This document shows positions 45,045-54,160 of a DNA stretch of 64,000 bases, in pieces (the first letter of the stretch is position 1; each line of letters begins with the position of its first letter). The position numbers and the translations under genes are program-made. The notes beneath the pieces were generated by a model, which was given only the letters and a program-made list of their open reading frames with translations, was not told where the DNA came from and ran no database searches. Location: contig NZ_SBHN01000005.1 of NCBI RefSeq assembly GCF_006980715.1, positions 170,834-234,833 of the forward strand, in the 5' to 3' direction. Source of the stretch: Telmatospirillum sp. J64-1. Its GTDB lineage: Bacteria > Pseudomonadota > Alphaproteobacteria > Rhodospirillales > Magnetospirillaceae.

Positions 45045-46729
45045 AGGGCCATCTCCTTGCGCTCGAACTCCTGGGGAAAGTGGCGCATCAGGGTCCGCCA
45101 GACATTGGGGGCGGCCTGTCCCAGGCCGCAGATGGAACCGTCGGCCATCACCTGGCCCAGTTCCTCGAGCAAATCCGCATCCCAATCGGGCCGGGACAGC
45201 AAGTCCACCGCCTTATGGGTGCCGATGCGGCAAGGCGTGCACTGGCCGCAGGATTCCTCGGCGAAGAAGCGGGTCAGTTCGACCGCCAGGGCCTTCAGGT
45301 CATCCTGCTGCGACAGCACCATGACGCCTGCCGAGCCGATGAAGCCGCCATGGGGCTGAAAGCTGCCGAAATCCATCGGCAGGTCACCCAGCGAGGCCGG
45401 AAAGATGCCGCCCGAGGCGCCGCCCGGCAGATAAGCCCGGAATTCATGGCCCGGCGCCATGCCGCCGCAATGTTCCTCGATCAGCTCGCGCATGGTGACA
45501 CCGGCCGGGGCCAGCTTCACCCCCGGTTCGGCCACACGGCCCGAGACGGAATAGAAGCGCAGCGGAACCTTGCCATAGCGTTCCGGCGTCTCGATGGCGG
45601 CGCGCACCCACCACAGAGTCTCGACATTGTTGACCAGGGTGGGATGGCCGAACAGCCCCTTCTCGGCCACCAGCGGCGGACGATGGCGCGGCAGGCCGCG
45701 CTTGCCCTCCAGGCTTTCGATCATCGAGGATTCTTCACCGCAGACATAGGCCCCGGCGCCACGCCGCAGGTGAATCCGCACATCCGGGGCCAGCCCGGCT
45801 TCCGTTACCGCCGCGATCTCGGCACGCAGGTTGCGATGCAGGTCGGGATATTCGTCGCGCAGATAGATGTAGACGTCCTTGGCCTCGACCATCCAGGCGC
45901 CGATCAGCATGCCTTCCAGCACGCGATGGGGATCGGTCGACAGCAGATGACGGTCCTTGAAGGTGCCGGGTTCTCCCTCGTCGGCATTGACGGCCATCAG
46001 GCGGGGGCCGGGCTGGCCCAGCACGGCCCGCCATTTGCGCCCGGTGGGAAAGCCCGCCCCGCCCAGGCCGCGCAATCCGCCCGCATCCAGTGCGTCCAGC
46101 ACGGAGTCGCGGCTGCGCCGCCCGGTCAGACAGTCATGGAGAAGAAGATAGCCGCCCTTGGCGCGATAGGCGTCCAAGGTCGCGGGCGGCAGGGTTTCGG
46201 GAAGCGGCTGGAGGCTGCGGAGGGTCTGGACGATGCCTTCCGCATCCTGGCCGTCCACCAGGGCGAAGGCACCGCCGGGCTTGGTCACCGTCGCCGCCGG
46301 GGCGCGGTCGCAGCGGCCGATGCAGGGCGCCACCTCGACCTGCCCGTCCGCGCCCAGGCGCTCCGCCGTCCGGGCGGCAAGCTCAGCGGAACCGGCCATG
46401 CGGCAGCACGGACCGCCGCAGATGCGGACCAGGGCCGGCGGCGCGGGCTGGTCATCCTCGGCCACATGGAAATGGGCGTAGAAGGTGGCGACCTCGTACA
46501 CCTCCGCCATCGGCAGGCGCATGATCTCGGCCAGGGCGGCGAGATGACGCTTGGCGAGGTGGCCGTATCGATCCTGCACCAGATGCAGATGCTCGATCAG
46601 CAAGTCCCGGCGCAGATCCCTGTCCTGCAGAAGGGTCCTGATCTCCGCCAAAGACGTCTCGTCAACCTGCCTGCCTTTCGGCAGGCCCCGCGCCCGTCCC
46701 TTTTCCTGCACCATGCGTCCGCTGCTCAC
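45041..46729 (-). CDS. Formate dehydrogenase beta subunit (NuoE-NuoF fusion)
   Basis: Diaphorase subunit of 562 aa. The N-terminal NuoE-like part (about 25-170) has the [2Fe-2S] cysteines in CGGPCC and CIGRC. The NuoF-like part has GGAGFPTGRKW (FMN site), GAGAYVCGEESSMIESLEG (NADH site) and the C-terminal ESCGQCTPCRIGT [4Fe-4S] motif. It passes electrons from the alpha subunit to NAD+. The GTG at 46729 overlaps the stop of the CYTH-CHAD gene (GTGA); an ATG at 46714 is an alternative. Gamma/delta subunits (FdsG, FdsD) are absent as separate genes, the first being fused here. Confidence 0.94.
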   Translation of the reverse strand: MSSGRMVQEKGRARGLPKGRQVDETSLAEIRTLLQDRDLRRDLLIEHLHLVQDRYGHLAKRHLAALAEIMRLPMAEVYEVATFYAHFHVAEDDQPAPPALVRICGGPCCRMAGSAELAARTAERLGADGQVEVAPCIGRCDRAPAATVTKPGGAFALVDGQDAEGIVQTLRSLQPLPETLPPATLDAYRAKGGYLLLHDCLTGRRSRDSVLDALDAGGLRGLGGAGFPTGRKWRAVLGQPGPRLMAVNADEGEPGTFKDRHLLSTDPHRVLEGMLIGAWMVEAKDVYIYLRDEYPDLHRNLRAEIAAVTEAGLAPDVRIHLRRGAGAYVCGEESSMIESLEGKRGLPRHRPPLVAEKGLFGHPTLVNNVETLWWVRAAIETPERYGKVPLRFYSVSGRVAEPGVKLAPAGVTMRELIEEHCGGMAPGHEFRAYLPGGASGGIFPASLGDLPMDFGSFQPHGGFIGSAGVMVLSQQDDLKALAVELTRFFAEESCGQCTPCRIGTHKAVDLLSRPDWDADLLEELGQVMADGSICGLGQAAPNVWRTLMRHFPQEFERKEMAL

Positions 46730-48255
46730 CAGAATGGTTTGATCTCAACGAAATCATCCCACAAATCTTCCAGTTCGTCTCGTTCTATGGCGGCTCGCCC
46801 GGCGGACCATCCGAGAATAAGCCCCTCCGCGCGCTCCGATCCCGCCTTGTGCAAACGGTCGAGCAACTGGCGGTGGGCGACAGAATCGTTGATGTCGCCC
46901 AGGACGTTCTGCAAGTCCTTCAGACGGCGCAGGAGGCGCTTGCTCTTGCTGGCGGGATAGAGGGACGCGAAGAACTCCACCCCGTAGCGCAGCTTCTTCA
47001 ATTCGATGCGCAGCGCGTGCAGTTCGGGCATGGGCAGGTCCTTGATATGCCGCCCCAGCTTGCCGACCTTGCGATAGCGCTTGTTCAAGGCCTTGGCCGC
47101 GAAATCCTTGACCGGCCGGTCGAGCCAGTCATTGACGTCCGAAGGCGGTGCCGAACCGGCGCCTTCATCGTCATGGCGCCAACCGTGGATCCAGATTTCC
47201 AGGTCCAGCAGAAGATCGGTGAAGGACGGCTGGTCCATGGCCGCGCGCAGGGCGTCATAGGCCTTCCCCCGCTCGGCCTGCGCCGCCTCGATCAGCAGGG
47301 CCAGCCCCGCCTCGTCGGGGAAATGCTCCGACAGCGGCCTCAGCGTCTCTTCCAGGAAGACATCCAGGTCGCGTGCCTCGCCCAGGCAGCGCTGGAAATC
47401 CTTCAGCGCCACCGCCATGCCTTCCCGCTCGAGGGCCGGCAGCACGTCCTTGAACAGAGTCAGCGCCGCACGCATCTGGCGCAGGCCGACGCGCATCTTG
47501 TGCACGCCTTCGATATCCACGCCCAGCCGCGCGACCTTCTCGTTGGCGAGAATCTGCAACAGGCAGGAGCGCAGGATTTCTGCAAAGGCGATACGGGTGG
47601 TGTATTTGGCCTTCAAGGCCGGAGCATCGCTGGCCGTGGCCTCCGGCTCGATCTCGGTGCCCAGGATATAGCCGCGTTTGGCCTTGGTGGTCAGGTCGAT
47701 GCGCAGGGGGGTATGCGCGTTCAGCGCCTTGGCCACCTCGAACAGCCGCACCGGCGGGCCTGAGATCAATTCCAGTTCCACCTCACAGACCGGCTCGGTC
47801 AAATCGCCCGCGCCGGGAACGCTGATGCGCCCCTGGTCCAGGGCGCATTCCATCCGCGCGCCCTCCATCTCCAACTGCCAGATGGTGCGCTCGATCTCGG
47901 TGACGAAGACCGGCTTCAGTTCCGCCCCCCCCAAGGCTTGGTGCACCGCCTCGACCTGCACCACCGTCAGGTCAGGCATGTCGCCGGCAATCTCGGTCTC
48001 GGCCTCAAAGCGGTCATAGGGGTTGTTCTTGGCGGCCTCGCCCTTGACCGTCTGCAGGCGGCGGTCGCCGATCTGGCGAACCCGCAGGGTCAGCCCCGCC
48101 CGCCGCAGCCGTGCATCCTCGGTATCGTAATACGTGCTGACCAGCTTGCTGGTTGCCGCCTTGCCCTGCGCCATCTGCTTCAAGGACGGGTTGCGGCGGA
48201 ATTTCGTCACCATCGCCGGGTCCAGAGCCAGCTTGACCTCCACCTCGCGCGCCAT
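46726..48255 (-). CDS. CYTH and CHAD domain-containing protein
   Basis: Protein of 509 aa. The N-terminal CYTH domain carries the EVEVK signature (residues 4-8) of inorganic triphosphatases and related phosphohydrolases. The C-terminal CHAD domain (about 225-490) is a helical bundle with conserved His/Arg positions (GVHKMRVGLRQMRAAL, LRIELKKLRYGVEFF) that binds polyphosphate. AGAGG six bases before the ATG. First gene of the operon, overlapping the formate dehydrogenase beta gene by four bases (GTGA), which is an unusual partnership. Confidence 0.93.
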   Translation of the reverse strand: MAREVEVKLALDPAMVTKFRRNPSLKQMAQGKAATSKLVSTYYDTEDARLRRAGLTLRVRQIGDRRLQTVKGEAAKNNPYDRFEAETEIAGDMPDLTVVQVEAVHQALGGAELKPVFVTEIERTIWQLEMEGARMECALDQGRISVPGAGDLTEPVCEVELELISGPPVRLFEVAKALNAHTPLRIDLTTKAKRGYILGTEIEPEATASDAPALKAKYTTRIAFAEILRSCLLQILANEKVARLGVDIEGVHKMRVGLRQMRAALTLFKDVLPALEREGMAVALKDFQRCLGEARDLDVFLEETLRPLSEHFPDEAGLALLIEAAQAERGKAYDALRAAMDQPSFTDLLLDLEIWIHGWRHDDEGAGSAPPSDVNDWLDRPVKDFAAKALNKRYRKVGKLGRHIKDLPMPELHALRIELKKLRYGVEFFASLYPASKSKRLLRRLKDLQNVLGDINDSVAHRQLLDRLHKAGSERAEGLILGWSAGRAAIERDELEDLWDDFVEIKPFW

Positions 48256-48343
48256 GAACAGCCTCTCTTTTCATGAAACTATCAAAAGATAGGCACACTC
48301 CCACGGATAGTCATGTCGCACTTTATGACATTTTTCCGGGAGC

Positions 48344-48373
48344 TTGCGGAGGCACATCGTTCGTGTTATGTTC
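48344..48373 (+). promoter_or_regulatory. Candidate LexA-controlled promoter (SOS box)
   Basis: GTTC-N7-GTTC at 48359-48373, the alphaproteobacterial LexA-box form. It overlaps a sigma70-like promoter: TTGCGG (48344-48349), 17-bp spacer, TATGTT (48367-48372). LexA would cover the -10 element. The start codon follows 30 bases later with a strong AAGGAGG site. Confidence 0.6.
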
Positions 48374-48402
48374 CTAATCAGATGAGAACAAAGGAGGATC
48401 AA

Positions 48403-48591
48403 ATGCTCTTCCCGCATGCCCGCGGCCTGACGGCCAAGACTGCCAATGCCATTGCCGCCATGGGATTGGGTGTGTTCATCGCCTTTGTTGGATTGAATGT
48501 CGCGGCAGGATGTGGCCAAGGCGGGGAATGCCTGACCCCGGCCCATTTCGACCTTTCTTCGGCCCATGGGATGCTGGCCCAGGCCGACTGA
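48403..48591 (+). CDS. Small single-span membrane protein, candidate SOS gene
   Basis: Protein of 62 aa. A hydrophobic stretch of about 20 residues (AIAAMGLGVFIAFVGLNVAAG, about 16-36) is followed by a short Cys-containing, acidic C-terminus (CGQGGECLTPAHFDLSSAHGMLAQAD). AAGGAGG five bases before the ATG gives high translation potential; longer upstream frames have no ribosome site and would cover the promoter. The LexA-type box suggests induction by DNA damage. Small membrane proteins such as Caulobacter SidA block division under SOS control; a similar role is inference. No homologue recognised. Confidence 0.7.
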   Translation: MLFPHARGLTAKTANAIAAMGLGVFIAFVGLNVAAGCGQGGECLTPAHFDLSSAHGMLAQAD

Positions 48592-48614
48592 GCCGCTTCG
48601 AGTTCACGGCCCAC

Positions 48615-48653
48615 TCACCCTTCGAGACGGCCCTGCGGGTCTCCTCAGGGTGA
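48615..48653. repeat. Dispersed extragenic palindrome A
   Basis: TCACCCT (48615-48621) ... AGGGTGA (48647-48653) enclosing TCGAGACGGCCCTGCGGGTC. The pattern resembles the common alphaproteobacterial TCGAGA/CTCAGG-type intergenic repeat. Confidence 0.6.
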
Positions 48654-48687
48654 AACTACTTGATTGATTTATTTACATAAAGGAGAC

Positions 48688-48730
48688 CTCATGCCGAGGA
48701 GCCGCTTCAGCGGCGTCTCGAAGCATGATG
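48688..48730. repeat. Dispersed extragenic palindrome B
   Basis: CATGC (48690-48694) ... GCATG (48723-48727) with inner hairpin GCCGCTTCAGCGGC (48701-48714) and a GTCTCGAAG edge. Same family as the palindrome at 48615, placed 35 bases on. Confidence 0.6.
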
Positions 48731-48781
48731 CAGCGCTCAGCCCTATCCGTGTTCATCCTGCTCTGATCCGTTAACACGAGG

Positions 48782-48804
48782 GCCAGGAGCCCGAGGCTCC
48801 TGGC
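48782..48804. terminator. Stem-loop at end of gcdH
   Basis: Perfect 10-bp stem GCCAGGAGCC / GGCTCCTGGC with CGA loop, 25 bases beyond the gcdH stop. No T-tract, so intrinsic termination is uncertain. Confidence 0.55.
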
Positions 48805-48828
48805 GGGTCCGGGCGGAGCCCAGCATCT

Positions 48829-50013
<1,185 letters not shown>

Positions 50014-50066
50014 GATCATTCTCCCTCAAATCGTCCCGTTTGGTTTTTGTCGAAAAGATACGGCAT

Positions 50067-50429
50067 TCAGGAATCGCAGGGCCGGATGCGCGTCGGGCCG
50101 GGCGGCGCCAGTTCGGCCATCGGACGGCATTCCCCCTGGATACAGATGGTGTAGTCGGGCGTGAACTCCGACCGCGCCAACGACAATTCGGCCAAGGGGG
50201 CAAGATCAGGCCGCCAGACCCACCAGCCGCCGCGCCTGACGGCATGATCTGGAGGCTCCATGCCCGCCCCCGATCCCTGGATGCGGGCCTCGACGGCGAT
50301 CATCCTGCCGCCCTCGGCGCGCCAATCCTCTTCCCAGACCGTTTTCTCGACGGAATGGGTCCAGGAGAGGGAAAATTCCTCTCCCGGCAAGGCGGCGGCA
50401 AGGGCGCCTGCGACGATCAGGCAGATCAC
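50067..50429 (-). CDS. DUF1850 family protein
   Basis: Protein of 120 aa: a short hydrophobic N-terminus (MICLIVAGALAAALPG), then FSLSWTHSVEKTVWEEDWRAEGGRMIAVEARIQGSGAGMEPP and a C-terminal FTPDYTICIQGECRPM, the DUF1850 pattern. Probably exported or anchored. The GTG at 50429 overlaps the TRAP permease stop (GTGA), with AAGG before it; a longer open frame lies inside the permease gene. DUF1850 genes are regularly found with TAXI-type TRAP transporters, as here. Function unknown. Confidence 0.85.
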   Translation of the reverse strand: MICLIVAGALAAALPGEEFSLSWTHSVEKTVWEEDWRAEGGRMIAVEARIQGSGAGMEPPDHAVRRGGWWVWRPDLAPLAELSLARSEFTPDYTICIQGECRPMAELAPPGPTRIRPCDS

Positions 50430-52441
50430 GCCTTGGCACCCGCCCCGGCGGCGCGGGCCCGCAGCCATTCCCAGACCAGCACGGCCAGGCCCAGGCCGAT
50501 GCCGATGCTGTCGCTGATCGGCGAGGCGATCACCAGGGACGCCGCCGCCCCGGTCGCCACCGCGCGCGACAGCCAGGACATGGGCTGGAACAGATAGCCG
50601 ACCGATCCCGCACCCCACAGGCAGACGGCGAACAGCGCCTTGAAGGCCATGTAGCCCATCTCGCCCCAATCATCGCCTTGCAACAGCAAGGCGGGATTGT
50701 AGACGGCCATATAGGGCACGACGAAACCGGCGATGGCGATACGCACGCATTGCACGCCGATCTTCAGCGCCGGGGCCTTGGCGATGGCCGAGGCGGCGAA
50801 GGCGGCCAGGGCCACCGGCGGGGTAAGGTCCGCCATGATGCCGAAATAGAAGACGAACATATGCGACACGATCAGCGGCACGCCGAGATCGAGCAGCGCC
50901 GGTCCCACCAGCGAGGAGGTGATGATGTAGTTGGGGATGGTGGGAATGCCCATGCCCAGGATCAGGCAGGTGATCATGGTCAGCACCAGGCTGAGGAACA
51001 GGCTTTGTCCCGCCACCTCGATGATGACGCGGGCGAAAGTGGTCGCAAGGCCGGTCAGGGTCATGGTGCCGATGATGGTGCCGACCAGAACGCAGGCCAC
51101 CCCGACGCCCAGGGCGTTGCGCGCCCCGGATTCCAGGCCGCGCACGGTGAGGGACAAGGTATCGCGCCCGCCCTTGGCGAAGAAGTTCACCACGACCAGC
51201 CCGCCGATCAGCAGGAAGACCGCGCCGATGCCGTATTTGAAGAAGGCCGAGGCGGCCAAGCCCAGCAGCATCCAGAACAGCACACGCCAGCCCACCGGGC
51301 CGATCATCTTGCCGGCCGAGACGCCCAGGATCAGCACCACCGTCAGCCCCAGGGCAACGGTTCCGGCAAAGAGCGGCGTATAGCCGGTGAACAGCAGGAA
51401 GACGAGAACGACCAGCGGCGCCAGCAGGTAGAAATGCTTCCGCACCGCCATCCAGGGATTGGGGCATTCCTCCTTGGGCAGGCCGTGCAGGTTGCGCTTG
51501 CCCGCTTCCAGATGGACCATCCACAGGATGGTGGCGAAATAGAGCAGCGCCGGAACGGTGGCGGCGCGCACCACCTCGACATAGGCCACGCCCAGGGTTT
51601 CGGCCATGATGAAGGCCACCGCCCCCATCACGGGGGGCATGATCTGGCCGCCCATGCTGGCCGTCGCCTCGACCGCACCGGCGAATTCCGGGCGATAGCC
51701 GAAGCGCTTCATCAGCGGAATGGTGAACTGGCCGGTGGTCACCACATTGGCGACGCCGGAACCGTTGATGGTGCCCATCAGGGCGGAACTGACGGTGGAA
51801 ACCTTGGCCGGACCCCCGCGCTGGTGGCCCACGGTGCCCATGGCGAAATCGGTGAACAGCTTCACCATGCCCGCCTGTTCGAGGAAACTGCCGAGCAGGA
51901 TGAACAGGAACAGATAGGTCGCCGAGACATAGGTGGGGATGCCGTAGATGCCTTCGGTCCCCAGGAACATGTGGTCGATGATCTGGTCGAAGCCGTAGGG
52001 ACGGTGATGCAACGGCGCGGGCAGGTATTCGCCGAACAGCGCATAGGCCAGGAACAGGCCGCAGATGGTCGGCAGGGCCCAGCCCATCAGCCGCCGTCCC
52101 GCCTCGAAGACCAGCACGATGACGACGACGCCGACCACCAGATCGGTGGTCGAGGGATCGCCGGCCCGCCAGATGATGTCGGCCTCGAAGACCCAATGAT
52201 ACATGGCGAGGGCGAAGGCCAGCACGCCCAGGCCCCAATCCAGCGGCTTCCACAGGCCGCGCTGCCCCGCCGTCAGCAGGAAGGTCAGCAGCAGCAGGAA
52301 TCCCACATGGATCGAACGCACCACCAGGCTGGACAGGGGGTGGTAGGCGGCCATCCAGATCTGGAACAGCGAGAAGATGACGGCGACGAGAAAGATGATT
52401 CTGGTCGCAAGACGCGATGACGGCTCTTCGTAAGGTTGCAT
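50426..52441 (-). CDS. TRAP transporter permease, fused small and large subunits (TAXI type)
   Basis: Integral membrane protein of 671 aa, about 16-18 helices: N-terminal DctQ-like part (about 1-120) fused to DctM-like part with GVANVVTTGQFTIPLMKRFGYRPEFAGAVEATASMGGQIMPPVMGAVAFIMAE and ILGMGIPTIPNYIITSSLVGPALLDLGVPLIVSHMFVFYFGIMADLTPP. Secondary, Na+/H+-driven uptake with a periplasmic binding protein. 86 bases separate it from the binding-protein gene. Substrate possibly a dicarboxylate or glutamate/glutarate-like acid; not provable here. Confidence 0.93.
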   Translation of the reverse strand: MQPYEEPSSRLATRIIFLVAVIFSLFQIWMAAYHPLSSLVVRSIHVGFLLLLTFLLTAGQRGLWKPLDWGLGVLAFALAMYHWVFEADIIWRAGDPSTTDLVVGVVVIVLVFEAGRRLMGWALPTICGLFLAYALFGEYLPAPLHHRPYGFDQIIDHMFLGTEGIYGIPTYVSATYLFLFILLGSFLEQAGMVKLFTDFAMGTVGHQRGGPAKVSTVSSALMGTINGSGVANVVTTGQFTIPLMKRFGYRPEFAGAVEATASMGGQIMPPVMGAVAFIMAETLGVAYVEVVRAATVPALLYFATILWMVHLEAGKRNLHGLPKEECPNPWMAVRKHFYLLAPLVVLVFLLFTGYTPLFAGTVALGLTVVLILGVSAGKMIGPVGWRVLFWMLLGLAASAFFKYGIGAVFLLIGGLVVVNFFAKGGRDTLSLTVRGLESGARNALGVGVACVLVGTIIGTMTLTGLATTFARVIIEVAGQSLFLSLVLTMITCLILGMGIPTIPNYIITSSLVGPALLDLGVPLIVSHMFVFYFGIMADLTPPVALAAFAASAIAKAPALKIGVQCVRIAIAGFVVPYMAVYNPALLLQGDDWGEMGYMAFKALFAVCLWGAGSVGYLFQPMSWLSRAVATGAAASLVIASPISDSIGIGLGLAVLVWEWLRARAAGAGAKA

Positions 52442-52472
52442 CGGCGGACCTGAAGCGGAAATGGATCAGAAA

Positions 52473-52498
52473 GCGGACAGGGATGCCTCCCTGTCCGC
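52473..52498 (-). terminator. Stem-loop between TAXI binding protein and permease genes
   Basis: Perfect 11-bp stem GCGGACAGGGA / TCCCTGTCCGC with loop TGCC. Without a T-tract it may act as an mRNA stabiliser or attenuator, favouring the binding-protein message. Confidence 0.55.
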
Positions 52499-52527
52499 GG
52501 AAGTCACAGCCGGAAAGGCCGCCTGTC

Positions 52528-53478
52528 CTAGTTCATCGCCCCTTGTTCGCGATAATAGCGTTCGGCGCCGGGATGCAGCGGCAGCGGCATGCCCTCGGTC
52601 GCCTTTTTGATGTCGATGCCCGCCGCCGCCGAATGCGCCGCCACCAGTTGGTCGCGGTTCTCGAACATGGCCTTGGTCATGGCATAGACCACGTCGTCGG
52701 GCACATCGCTGGTGGTCACCAGGTAATTGATGATCGCCACCGTCTGGCGATCCTCGTTCTGGCCTTCATAGGTGCCGGCGGGGATGGCGCTGGAGATGTA
52801 GGTGGGATCGCCGATCTGGGCGACCACGTCGGCCGGAATCTCGACCACGGTGATCGGAACCGAGGACGCCAGGTCGCGGATCGAGGCCACGCCCAGGCCC
52901 GCCGATTGCAGGGTGGCGTCGAGCTGGCGGTTCTTGATCAGTTCGACAGATTCGCCGAAGGGCAGATATTCCACCTTGCCCAGGTCGTCATAGGACATGC
53001 CGGCGGCCTTGAAGATGGCGCGGGCATTGATTTCCGTTCCGGAACGCGGCGCACCGACCGAGACCCGCTTGCCCTTCAGGTCTTCAAGGGTGGTGATGCC
53101 GGAATCGCGGCTGGCGACGATCTGGATGTAGTTGGGATAGATGGCGGCCAAGCCGCGCAGCTTGTCGAGCTTGCGCGTGAAGCCCAGTTCCTCGTCCCCG
53201 TTCCAGGCGCCCGACACGGAATCGCCCAGGCTGAAGCCGACTTCGCCCCGGCCCTGCTGCAGCAGGTTCAGGTTCTCGACCGAAGCCTTGGTGGCCTGGA
53301 CGGCGACCTTGGCGTCGGGCAAGGCCTGGGAATAGAGCTTCGACAGGGCCACGCCCAGCGGATAATAGACGCCGCTGGTGCCTCCGGTCAGGACATTGAT
53401 GTATTGTTCGGCCTTGGCGGCCGGGGCACCAAAGGTGACGGCAGCGGCAACCGCCACTGCCAGCAAGGACTTCTTCAT
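52528..53478 (-). CDS. TAXI family TRAP solute-binding protein
   Basis: Periplasmic binding protein of 316 aa. Sec signal peptide MKKSLLAVAVAAAVTFGAPAAKA (cleavage near residue 23). The family pattern YINVLTGGTSGVYYPLGVALSKLY follows, with GKRVSVGAPRSGTEINARAIFKAAGM and LDATLQSAGLGVASIRDL. GGGAGG before the ATG. First gene of the TAXI-permease-DUF1850 operon. Confidence 0.94.
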   Translation of the reverse strand: MKKSLLAVAVAAAVTFGAPAAKAEQYINVLTGGTSGVYYPLGVALSKLYSQALPDAKVAVQATKASVENLNLLQQGRGEVGFSLGDSVSGAWNGDEELGFTRKLDKLRGLAAIYPNYIQIVASRDSGITTLEDLKGKRVSVGAPRSGTEINARAIFKAAGMSYDDLGKVEYLPFGESVELIKNRQLDATLQSAGLGVASIRDLASSVPITVVEIPADVVAQIGDPTYISSAIPAGTYEGQNEDRQTVAIINYLVTTSDVPDDVVYAMTKAMFENRDQLVAAHSAAAGIDIKKATEGMPLPLHPGAERYYREQGAMN

Positions 53479-53765
53479 AAAACGCCTCCCATAGGGGTCC
53501 GAGTTTCTCGGTTGAATTTATCCTGTCACTCTAACGTCTGCTGCCGCTGCTGAAAAGCCTGCTCGGGCACTTGGCCTTGCCCCCCTATCTTTTGGCCAGT
53601 CCTGGACGGCGCGGAAGCGGTAGCCGGGCCGCCGCCGTCAAACCCATTACGCGAAACTCCTGCGGGAACTCTCACGGAGAGAGTTGCGGGCCACCCTCTT
53701 CTTTGCTAATCATTGCTAATAATGATTCTCACTGTCATTCGCGACTTTGTCTTGAGAGACTGCCC
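53479..53765. other. Divergent upstream region of TAXI and metal operons
   Basis: Contains short pyrimidine and GC stretches, a small AACTCTC/GAGAGTT hairpin near 53668-53685 and the Fur-like site. No gene seen. Confidence 0.4.
53703..53738. promoter_or_regulatory. Fur-like operator of metal ABC operon
   Basis: Direct repeat TTGCTAAT at 53703-53710 and 53713-53720 runs into AATGATTCTCACTGTCATT. AT-rich and close in pattern to the 19-bp Fur box; 27 bases before the first gene at 53766. Confidence 0.5.
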
Positions 53766-54149
53766 ATGAACCCGTTTTCTTCCCGCTCAGCCGAGGGCTC
53801 CCCTTCCGTTCAGGGCACCGACAAGAACACGACCCGTCCTTTCGTCGCGGGTCTTCTGGCCGCCGCCGCGATTCTCGGCCTTTCCTCCCCCGCCTGGGCC
53901 CATAATCCCGTCTGCTATTGCGACGCCGTGGGCGAGACGCAGATCCAGTGCATGGGCGGTTTCTCCGACGGTTCCGACGCCCCCGGCGTCCCTATCGAAG
54001 TGATTTCCTATGACGAGCAGGTCCTGATCTCGGGCGTTCTGGATGGCGATTCCACCTTCATCTTCGACCGTCCGGAAGGCGAGTTCTACGTCCTGTTCGA
54101 TGCCGGCCCCGGTCACACGGTCGAGATCGACTACACCGAAATCCAGTAA
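53766..54149 (+). CDS. Small exported protein with mature N-terminal His (metal operon)
   Basis: Protein of 127 aa. A hydrophobic signal (about 26-45) ends in AWA; the predicted mature protein starts HNPVCYCDAVGETQIQC with Cys50, 52 and 62. The C-terminal half is a beta-rich domain (PGVPIEVISYDEQVLISGVLDGDSTFIFDRPEGEFYVLF). GAGAG before the ATG. It is first in the Fur-like-regulated metal operon, so a periplasmic metal-binding or chaperone role is inferred. No named family recognised with certainty. Confidence 0.75.
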   Translation: MNPFSSRSAEGSPSVQGTDKNTTRPFVAGLLAAAAILGLSSPAWAHNPVCYCDAVGETQIQCMGGFSDGSDAPGVPIEVISYDEQVLISGVLDGDSTFIFDRPEGEFYVLFDAGPGHTVEIDYTEIQ

Positions 54150-54160
54150 GGCCCCCTGCC

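Noticed and set aside
45045..45185. Longer N-terminus for formate dehydrogenase alpha
   Set aside because: Lies inside the beta-subunit gene and has low-similarity sequence; the GTG at 45044 has AGGAG and a GTGA overlap.
48313..48402. Upstream extension of the 62-aa membrane protein
   Set aside because: Would include the promoter and SOS box as coding sequence and lacks a ribosome site; the ATG at 48403 has AAGGAGG.
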